DNA from: Bacteroidota bacterium
GTDB taxonomy: Bacteria; Bacteroidota; Ignavibacteria; UBA10030; UBA8401
Length of the DNA stretch: 9,216 nt
Assembly (NCBI GenBank): GCA_030824175.1
Contig: JAVBYH010000077.1
Span: forward strand, 1-9,216
Direction of reading: 5' to 3'
Positions 1-5,486 of this stretch are shown here, in pieces (position 1 is the first letter of the stretch; every line of letters begins with the position of its first letter). The notes under the pieces are model-generated. The model had not been told where the DNA came from, made no database searches, and saw only the letters and a program-made list of their open reading frames with translations. The position numbers and the translations under genes are program-made.

Positions 1-1
1 G

Positions 2-271
2 TACCAGAAGGTTGCGTACCTCATGCGTTCGGGCGAGCCCGACGCGTTGGACCGCATGGTCGCCATCAGCTATGCGAGCCTCGCGACGGATCTCGTGCTC
101 CGCAAGGAGTACGGCAAGCTCGTCGCGCTGAAGGGCGGCAAGTACACGACGGTGCCGATCGAAACATTGACGCAGGGAGTGAAGCGCGTGGATGTGGATG
201 AGCTCTATGATGCGGAACATTATCGTCCGAAGGTGTCGCACGTCTTCGGCAAGCCGATGTTCCTGTACTGA
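2..271 (+). CDS. pfkA: 6-phosphofructokinase, C-terminal fragment
   Basis: This is the last 89 codons of a gene entering from the left edge; the frame is open from base 2 and ends at TGA (269-271). The peptide carries the C-terminal signature of the longer bacterial phosphofructokinases: YLMRSGEPDALDRM near the start, then KRVDVDELYD, YRPKV and a terminal GKPMFLY. Family knowledge: these enzymes phosphorylate fructose 6-phosphate to fructose 1,6-bisphosphate in the cytoplasm, the committed step of glycolysis. The residues that tell ATP-dependent from pyrophosphate-dependent enzymes lie in the missing N-terminal part, so the phosphate donor cannot be decided here and the symbol is provisional. 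The gene converges on the haem lipoprotein gene, with a hairpin between them. The start codon, promoter and any upstream partner are outside the window. Confidence 0.87.
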   Translation, partial: YQKVAYLMRSGEPDALDRMVAISYASLATDLVLRKEYGKLVALKGGKYTTVPIETLTQGVKRVDVDELYDAEHYRPKVSHVFGKPMFLY

Positions 272-311
272 GGCATGGGGATGATGGTCCCCGAAGAGAG
301 AAACGCGGTAC

Positions 312-350
312 AACACAGCAGCCCGACGCATTGCGCCGGGCTGTTGTGTT
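312..350. terminator. Convergent hairpin terminator between the phosphofructokinase and haem lipoprotein genes
   Basis: A 14-base arm (312-325, aacacagcagcccg) pairs with 337-350 (cgggctgttgtgtt) apart from one G-T wobble, around an 11-base loop. It lies 40 bases after the phosphofructokinase stop, and its right arm touches the stop codon (349-351) of the minus-strand gene. The T-tracts on both sides are poor (atttc on plus), so it may end transcription only partly, or act mainly to block colliding or readthrough transcripts. Confidence 0.6.
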
Positions 351-771
351 ATTTCACGGTATCGGTGGCGCCTTCGAGGATCCATTGCTTGAGGCCGCGC
401 CGCTGGTTTGCGGTGAGGATGCGCGTGGGCGGCATGGGCGTGAGGCCGTATTTGCCCTCGATGCGCCAGATGAGCCGGCTGAGGGCGGTGTCGCGAGCGA
501 CGAAGACGTCGTAGGTCCGCTGACGGACGCCCGAGTAGCTCGTCAGATCGAGGTTGCCCGCGAACGACTTCGTGTCGTGGCAGCCGCTGTATGTGCAGGC
601 GATGTTGAAGAGCGGCTGAACCGAATTGTAATAGCTGATGTTCTTCTCAGGGAAGACGATGTCGTTGAGATCGTTGACGGTGTTGTCGTCCGCGCAGGAG
701 CCGATGAAGCAGGCGGCGGCCAGTGCGGCAGCAACTGCGACGTTTATGTGACGTGTTGTGAACGGATGCAT
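349..771 (-). CDS. Monohaem c-type cytochrome-like lipoprotein with a CX4CH motif
   Basis: The 140-residue product begins with a signal peptide and a lipobox, IGSC, giving lipidated Cys26, so it should be anchored to a membrane and face the periplasm or cell surface. The mature part has one haem-binding motif, CTYSGCH (Cys59, Cys64, His65), preceded by YYNSVQPLFN, the usual lead-in of cytochrome-like domains in Bacteroidota and Planctomycetes proteins. Met113 in LTPMPP is the likely distal haem ligand. The spacing of four residues between the cysteines differs from the classical CX2CH; this variant is known from the same domain family. GAGG lies about 5 bases before the ATG. The gene is divergent from the 892-5176 unit and shares a 120-base intergenic region with it. 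An electron-transfer role is inferred; the redox partner is unknown. No good minus-strand promoter was found. A non-haem, disulphide-bonded role remains possible. Confidence 0.85.
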   Translation of the reverse strand: MHPFTTRHINVAVAAALAAACFIGSCADDNTVNDLNDIVFPEKNISYYNSVQPLFNIACTYSGCHDTKSFAGNLDLTSYSGVRQRTYDVFVARDTALSRLIWRIEGKYGLTPMPPTRILTANQRRGLKQWILEGATDTVK

Positions 772-786
772 CGTTCCTCATAGTCG

Positions 787-815
787 TTAAACAGATGTAC
801 ATTAAACAGATGTAC
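787..815. repeat. 14-base direct repeat with 15-base period
   Basis: The sequence ttaaacagatgtac occurs at 787-800 and again at 802-815, identical in both copies and separated by one base. It lies in the intergenic region between the divergent haem lipoprotein and barrel genes. The second copy begins at the candidate -35 box of the plus-strand promoter. The position suggests a regulator binding site, but a chance duplication by slippage is also possible. Confidence 0.75.
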
Positions 816-830
816 TGACAGTAATATAAT
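802..830 (+). promoter_or_regulatory. Candidate promoter for the barrel operon at 892
   Basis: A perfect TATAAT (825-830) lies 17 bases after TTAAAC (802-807), which matches TTGACA at only three positions. The predicted start point is near 837, giving a leader of about 55 bases before the GTG at 892. The direct repeat overlaps the -35 box, so activator or repressor control is plausible. A Bacteroidota-type -7 element was not recognised. The weak -35 keeps confidence low. Confidence 0.42.
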
Positions 831-891
831 GATTCTCAGGGAAAAAAGTTGTACAATAATCTATTGAATACCTAATCGGAGCGGATCGACA

Positions 892-1608
892 GTGAAAACC
901 ATCATCAGGGCAGCAGTCATCACGATCGTTTGCGTCCTCGGCCACGCCGGGGCGGCGGCGCAGGATTTCCAATCCACATTTCGCGATTTCGATCTGCTCG
1001 AGTTCCGGTCCCTCGGGGCAGGCGCGGCCGCGAACGAGTTCGAGCCGCGCGGAGACAACGCGCTGCCCGATTCGCTCCGCATCCGGTTCTCGACGCCGAT
1101 GGTCTTCGTCGAATACAGGCAGATGGACATCCGGATCGCGGCCACATACAACCGGTATTCGATGCTCGGTCAGAACAAGTCGTCGTATGCAATCTACGCC
1201 GAAGGATCGACGGACCTGCCGCTGGCCGCGGACCGGTCCGGTGGACTGTATGTGCCGATCATCGTTGCGACGAATTACGTGCGGGCCGAAGGCATCGGAA
1301 CATCCTCAAGCATTTTCGATGTGGGCAGCATCGGCATCGGCGCCGGAATGAAATACCGGTACCTGTCCGAGACGTTCGGGCTACAGGCCTATGCGGGGGC
1401 CGTGATCCACTACAGCACGGTAGGCTTCAGCATCGAGAGCGGCTCCTCCACATCGGCGCGGGGAGAAGTGACGCTGCTGTTTCCGGAACTTGTCTGGAAG
1501 GGGGCGGTGATCGGATACCGATTGGAAACACAGCAGTGGAGGATGACGGACGACAAATTAAACTACCGCCGGCTGCATTACGGCGCCTTCGTCGGATTGT
1601 TATTCTAA
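892..1608 (+). CDS. Small outer-membrane beta-barrel protein of unknown function
   Basis: The 238-residue product has a clear signal peptide (MKTIIRAAVITIVCVLG) with an AAA cleavage site before Gln24. The mature part shows alternating hydrophobic and polar residues and glycine- and tyrosine-rich strand pairs (for example GIGAGMKYRYL and YGAFVGLLF), and it ends in Phe, the usual terminal signal of barrels inserted by BamA. No named family was recognised. The start is GTG at 892: it gives an intact signal peptide, no in-frame ATG lies close by, and GGAG at 878-881 is 10 bases upstream. The next gene begins 43 bases after the stop with no terminator between, so the two are probably co-transcribed. 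The role is unknown; a partner, chaperone or assembly factor for the large protein downstream is inference from the arrangement alone. Confidence 0.87.
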   Translation: MKTIIRAAVITIVCVLGHAGAAAQDFQSTFRDFDLLEFRSLGAGAAANEFEPRGDNALPDSLRIRFSTPMVFVEYRQMDIRIAATYNRYSMLGQNKSSYAIYAEGSTDLPLAADRSGGLYVPIIVATNYVRAEGIGTSSSIFDVGSIGIGAGMKYRYLSETFGLQAYAGAVIHYSTVGFSIESGSSTSARGEVTLLFPELVWKGAVIGYRLETQQWRMTDDKLNYRRLHYGAFVGLLF

Positions 1609-1651
1609 GCACAGCCGCATCGGGCGAATCCGATGAGCAGAAGACCGGTGA

Positions 1652-4600
1652 ATGAAAATATTTTTAAACATAGCACTCACTGCTGTCCTCATCACGATCG
1701 CCGCCGCCCGTGAACCATTCGAAGACGCCGTCGGACGGACCGATACGCTCCGGGCGACAATCCGCCGCGCCGGCGCGGATACCTCTGTCGCACTGCCGCA
1801 CGCGCTCGTCTATTCCCGTTCGCTCGAGGTCTTCACCGATACGGCTTCGTTACAGCGCCTCCGGGCCGACGCGTTCAGATTCGACCAGGCGGGCGCGCGC
1901 ATCGTGTTTGACCCCCTTCGCGTGGTGCCAGAGGGGGCCGATTCCCTCGTTGTGTATGTCCGTTATCGCTACGTGCCGCTCTTGTTCAAGCCATCCTACA
2001 GCCTCAGAAAAATGATCATCAGGACGGACACCGCATCGGTGCGCGCGGCGCGCATCTACACCGAACAGACGTCGCCGCTCTTCGGCGATTTCTTCGGCCC
2101 TGAACTGCAGAAGAGCGGCAGCATCGTGCGCGGATTCACCGTGGGCACGAACAGGGACCTGACGTTGAATTCCGGATTGCGCCTGCAGTTTGCCGGAAAG
2201 CTGTCGCAGGACATCGACATTGTCGCCGCACTCACGGACGAGAACACGCCCATACAGCCCCAGGGGAACACGCAGACGCTGCAGGAGTTCGACAACATTT
2301 TCGTGGAAGTGAAGAGCAAGCAGTACGGCGCCACGCTCGGCGATTTTTATTTCACGGCGGACAAGACCGAGTTCGGAGCGATCACGCGAAAGCTTCAGGG
2401 TGCGAAGGCAACCGCGGCGGTGTCGTTGGGGGCGGTCCTCGCCGAAGGCGCCGTAGTGGGCGCCTCGTCCAAGGGAAAATTCTTCACGAATCAGTTCACG
2501 GGCATCGAGGGAGTGCAGGGACCGTACAGGCTGACGGGGAAGAACAACGAGCGGAACCTCATTGTCCTCGCGGGCACGGAAAAGGTGTACTGTAACGGGG
2601 AGCTTATGGCCCGCGGCGAATCCAACGATTACACGATCGAGTACGGCAGCGGTGAAATCATTTTTTCGGCCAGGCGGCTCATCACCTCCGCCACGCGCAT
2701 TACGGTCGACTTCGAGTATTCGGACAGGCAGTATACGCGTAATTTTTTCGGCGTGACGGCTGCGGCCGAAGTTGCGAAGACCGTCTCGGTCCGCACCAGC
2801 TATTATCAGGAGGGCGACGATCCGGACGCGCCCATCGACATTTCGCTTTCGGACTCGGACAAGGAACTCCTGCGCCAAAGCGGCGCAGGCGGGGCCTTCA
2901 AGACGGGCGTCGCATATGTCGGCGCCGATTCGGCGACGGGCATCGGCAGGGGGCAGTATGCCGCCGTCGACACAACGGTGAACGGCGCACCGCAGACGAT
3001 CTACGTCTATCAGCCGGCGACGCCGCAGGCCCTTTACAACGTCGGCTTCACGTACCTCGGCGCGGGAGGCGGAGAGTATACTCGGACGCGGTTCGGGGTG
3101 TACACATTTGTCGGCACGGGACAAGGAGGATACAAGCCGGTGATCCTGCTGCCGAGCGCGCAGCTCCATCAGCTTGTAGACGTAGCGGCGACCGTAAAGG
3201 CATCGGAGGCGCTGGAGTTCACCGCCGAAGCCGCCCATTCCGAACTCGACCGCAACCGCCTCTCGTCGCTGGGCGATGGCGGCAATGGCGGCAACGCCCT
3301 GAAGGCCTCGCTGCGCTTCTCGCCGAAGGACATGCGGATCGGGGAGACCTCTTTCGGTTCCATGGATATCTCGTTTCAGGAACGCTACATCGACAGCCGG
3401 TTTGTGTCCATCGACCGTATCAACGACATCGAATACGCGCGCAAATGGAACATCGACAGTGCGGCATCGACGGGAGGACGCTCGGAGGAGACGCGGCAGC
3501 TCACCGCATCCTTCGAGCCGACGAAGACCGTGGCATTCGGCGGCACGTACGGAACGTACGAGCTCGATTCGGCCTTCTCGTCGCGTCGCACCTCGGGGTT
3601 CGCGCGCGCGGGCTCGGTCGCGAAGAAGATCGCCGACTATCTCGTCGAGTACATTTCGAGCGACGACCATTCGGCACTGACGACGAGCCGATGGTTTCGG
3701 CAGCGGGGCGGGGGCGACTATGCGATCGGCCTTTTCACGCCCGCCATACGGTTCGAGAACGAGGAAAAGCTCAATCGCATCGGGTCGGCGGATTCGCTCA
3801 CGTCCGCCAGTTTTTCATTCCTCGAATACGCGCCGAAGTTATCGATGCGCGAATGGAGCGGGATCACGCTTTCGGCCGAACTCGCGTGGCGCACCGAGGA
3901 CGCGACCGCCGCAGGAAGCCTTGTCCGCCAGTCCTCCGCATTCACGCAGACGTACGGCGCGGCAGTGCGATCGGGTTCGTCTTTTAAATCGTCCGCCGCG
4001 GTGACGCTCCGCACGAAAGACTATGAGCGTGCGTTCGAGAGCCTCTTCACGGACCAGCAGTCGGTGCTCGTGCGCCTGCAGTCGCGTTACACCCCGTACG
4101 ACGGGGCGATCGACGCCGACCTCTTTTACGAGGGGGCGACGGAGCGGACGGCGAAGCTCGAGAAGGTGTTCTATCAGGTGAGAAAGGGAGAAGGGCAGTA
4201 CATCTGGATCGACGGGAACAAGAACGGCGTCGTGGATATCAACGACGAGCGTGACTTCGAATTGAACCGGTACGACGGAGAGTACATCATCCTCACGCTC
4301 TCGGGCGATTCGTTCTTTCCGATCATCAATCTGAAGACCTCGTCGCGGCTGAGGCTCACCCCGCGAAAATTTTTCCCTCAGCCGGCGTCGTTTCTTGAGC
4401 TCGCCGCGTCGGCGCTGTCCACCGAGACGTACTTCCGTATCGAAGAGAAGAGCACCGAGGAGGACATTCAGAAGATCTACCTCCTTCGGAAATCGTCCCT
4501 CTTGAATCCGCTCACGACGCTCGCCGGATCGCAGCAGCTGCAGCAGGATCTCTTCGTGTTCGAGAATCAGCCGGACATTAATCTGCGTCTCCGCTACGCG

Positions 4601-5176
4601 CAGCGCATGAGTTTGGGGCAGTATAGTTCGGGCACGGAGACAGGGTACAACCGCGAACGGTCTGCGCGCGTCAGGTTCAGGCTTGCCGATCAGCTCTCCG
4701 GTCAGGCGGATGTGTATAACAAGCAGGACAACGCCTACTCTCCGGTTGTAAACGGACGCTCGCGCACGATCGGCACAGACGGGGCGGCGCTGGACTGGTC
4801 GTACAGGCCTGAACCGGCGATCGAACTCGGACTGAAGATCGAGACGTCGTCGTCGACGGACGAACTCCCCAGGCAGCCGGTCGGTTCGGCGTTCAACGCA
4901 CAATCGGTGCGAACCGTTATCGCGTTCCAGGGCGCAGGACAGGCGCGCATGGAACTCTCGCGCGAGGAGATCACGCTTGCTGGTGCGGAGCCGGAGTATG
5001 TCGTGCCGTACGAGCTCACCGCCGGGCGCGATGTGGGGAAGACGTATCTCTGGAACACGACGATCGAATACAAACTGGGGAAGAATATTCAACTCTCCGG
5101 TCAATACAACGGCCGGACGGTGAACGGACGCACGCCGATCCACTCCGGACGGATGGAAGTGCGCGCATATTTTTAA
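1652..5176 (+). CDS. Large outer-membrane barrel protein of an uncharacterised FCB-group family
   Basis: The 1174-residue product has a signal peptide ending about Ala19, an N-terminal beta-rich domain (about 20-115), and a long region of amphipathic strands ending VRAYF, typical of an outer-membrane barrel. Three blocks match, from memory, a family widespread in Bacteroidota, Chlorobiota and Gemmatimonadota with no assigned function: SIVRGFTVGTNRDL (157-170) followed by LTDENTPIQPQGNTQTLQEF (194-213); GIEGVQGPYRL (284-294); and a block from GTEKVY (308) through YTIEYGSGEIIF to about residue 365. Residues 854-866 (DGNKNGVVDINDE) form an EF-hand-like loop, possibly a Ca2+ site, within the GEGQYIWID segment also typical of the family. 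ATG at 1652 restores the signal peptide; no clear ribosome site precedes it. It follows the small barrel gene by 43 bases. It might be a surface transporter, adhesin or secretion channel. Similarity to SprA is only general (size, barrel nature) and is not claimed. Confidence 0.88.
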   Translation: MKIFLNIALTAVLITIAAAREPFEDAVGRTDTLRATIRRAGADTSVALPHALVYSRSLEVFTDTASLQRLRADAFRFDQAGARIVFDPLRVVPEGADSLVVYVRYRYVPLLFKPSYSLRKMIIRTDTASVRAARIYTEQTSPLFGDFFGPELQKSGSIVRGFTVGTNRDLTLNSGLRLQFAGKLSQDIDIVAALTDENTPIQPQGNTQTLQEFDNIFVEVKSKQYGATLGDFYFTADKTEFGAITRKLQGAKATAAVSLGAVLAEGAVVGASSKGKFFTNQFTGIEGVQGPYRLTGKNNERNLIVLAGTEKVYCNGELMARGESNDYTIEYGSGEIIFSARRLITSATRITVDFEYSDRQYTRNFFGVTAAAEVAKTVSVRTSYYQEGDDPDAPIDISLSDSDKELLRQSGAGGAFKTGVAYVGADSATGIGRGQYAAVDTTVNGAPQTIYVYQPATPQALYNVGFTYLGAGGGEYTRTRFGVYTFVGTGQGGYKPVILLPSAQLHQLVDVAATVKASEALEFTAEAAHSELDRNRLSSLGDGGNGGNALKASLRFSPKDMRIGETSFGSMDISFQERYIDSRFVSIDRINDIEYARKWNIDSAASTGGRSEETRQLTASFEPTKTVAFGGTYGTYELDSAFSSRRTSGFARAGSVAKKIADYLVEYISSDDHSALTTSRWFRQRGGGDYAIGLFTPAIRFENEEKLNRIGSADSLTSASFSFLEYAPKLSMREWSGITLSAELAWRTEDATAAGSLVRQSSAFTQTYGAAVRSGSSFKSSAAVTLRTKDYERAFESLFTDQQSVLVRLQSRYTPYDGAIDADLFYEGATERTAKLEKVFYQVRKGEGQYIWIDGNKNGVVDINDERDFELNRYDGEYIILTLSGDSFFPIINLKTSSRLRLTPRKFFPQPASFLELAASALSTETYFRIEEKSTEEDIQKIYLLRKSSLLNPLTTLAGSQQLQQDLFVFENQPDINLRLRYAQRMSLGQYSSGTETGYNRERSARVRFRLADQLSGQADVYNKQDNAYSPVVNGRSRTIGTDGAALDWSYRPEPAIELGLKIETSSSTDELPRQPVGSAFNAQSVRTVIAFQGAGQARMELSREEITLAGAEPEYVVPYELTAGRDVGKTYLWNTTIEYKLGKNIQLSGQYNGRTVNGRTPIHSGRMEVRAYF

Positions 5177-5184
5177 TTATGTAA

Positions 5185-5213
5185 TTGACAAACGGCCGAA
5201 GAATCCGTATCTT
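5185..5213 (+). promoter_or_regulatory. Sigma70-type promoter of the tRNA-Leu/tRNA-Cys unit
   Basis: A consensus -35 box, TTGACA (5185-5190), is followed after exactly 17 bases by TATCTT (5208-5213). The predicted start is near 5220, about 20 bases before the mature 5' end of tRNA-Leu, which is a normal tRNA leader length. It starts only 9 bases after the stop of the large barrel gene, so the tRNA unit has its own promoter. Confidence 0.8.
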
Positions 5214-5239
5214 TATTACTGTATTTGTTGTGCCATCAC

Positions 5240-5324
5240 GCCATCATGGCGGAATTGGTAGACGCGCTGGACTCAAAATCCAGTTCCCTTTAAAGGAGTG
5301 TCGGTTCGAGTCCGACTGATGGTA
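5240..5324 (+). tRNA. tRNA-Leu (anticodon CAA)
   Basis: The 85-base gene folds as a class II tRNA. The acceptor strand GCCATCA (5240-5246) pairs with TGATGGT (5317-5323), including a terminal G-T, and A5324 is the discriminator base expected for Leu. The D arm is GCG/CGC, the anticodon stem CTGGA/TCCAG encloses CTCAAAA, with CAA at 5274-5276, and the T arm is GTCGG/CCGAC with loop TTCGAGT. The long variable arm (about 5284-5299) with a TCC/GGA stem is diagnostic of Leu/Ser/Tyr types. It decodes UUG. CCA is not encoded (CAA follows), so the tail must be added by the CCA-adding enzyme. A second copy of the acceptor strand, gccatca, lies just upstream at 5232-5238. Confidence 0.95.
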
Positions 5325-5333
5325 CAACAACAC

Positions 5334-5408
5334 GGCGCCGTACCCAAGTGGTAAGGGAGAGGTCTGCAAAACCTTTATGCATCAGTTCGAATCTGATCGG
5401 CGCCTCCA
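5334..5408 (+). tRNA. tRNA-Cys (anticodon GCA)
   Basis: The acceptor strands GGCGCCG (5334-5340) and CGGCGCC (5398-5404) pair perfectly, and the discriminator is T5405, the identity base of tRNA-Cys. The anticodon stem GAGGT/ACCTT encloses CTGCAAA, with GCA at 5366-5368, and the T arm is ATCAG/CTGAT with loop TTCGAAT. CCA (5406-5408) is encoded, unlike in the neighbouring tRNA-Leu. Only 9 bases separate the two tRNAs, so they are processed from one transcript. Confidence 0.96.
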
Positions 5409-5410
5409 CT

Positions 5411-5451
5411 AAAAAGCCTTTAATCCTCATCCGATTAAAGGCTTTTTTTTT
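5411..5451 (+). terminator. Intrinsic terminator of the tRNA unit
   Basis: The arm aaaaagcctttaat (5411-5424) pairs perfectly over 14 bases with attaaaggcttttt (5434-5447) around a 9-base loop, and the T-run continues to 5451. It begins 2 bases after the tRNA-Cys CCA. The A-tract on the left arm would also make it work for minus-strand transcription, but no minus-strand gene lies to its right until 8432. It separates the tRNA unit from the receptor gene at 5487. Confidence 0.95.
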
Positions 5452-5486
5452 GGGAAACAAATCTCCGCCCCGCGCGTCCTACTGAC

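Noticed and set aside
331..783. 150-residue open frame on the plus strand
   Set aside because: It is opposite the haem lipoprotein gene, whose signal peptide, lipobox and haem motif make the minus strand the coding one.
930..1655. 241-residue plus-strand frame overlapping the small barrel gene
   Set aside because: Arg-rich alternate frame without a signal peptide; the GTG-started frame has a clean signal peptide and barrel pattern.
1850..3670. 606-residue open frame on the minus strand
   Set aside because: It lies opposite the large barrel gene, is rich in Arg, and shows no domain or signal peptide; it is a by-product of high GC content and codon bias.
4211..4249. Dockerin-type reading of the EF-hand-like loop
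   Set aside because: There is a single loop, without the duplicated dockerin helices, inside strand-rich barrel sequence.
3839..5143. 434-residue open frame on the minus strand
   Set aside because: It is antisense to the same barrel gene, with low-complexity Arg/Leu-rich sequence and no recognisable family.
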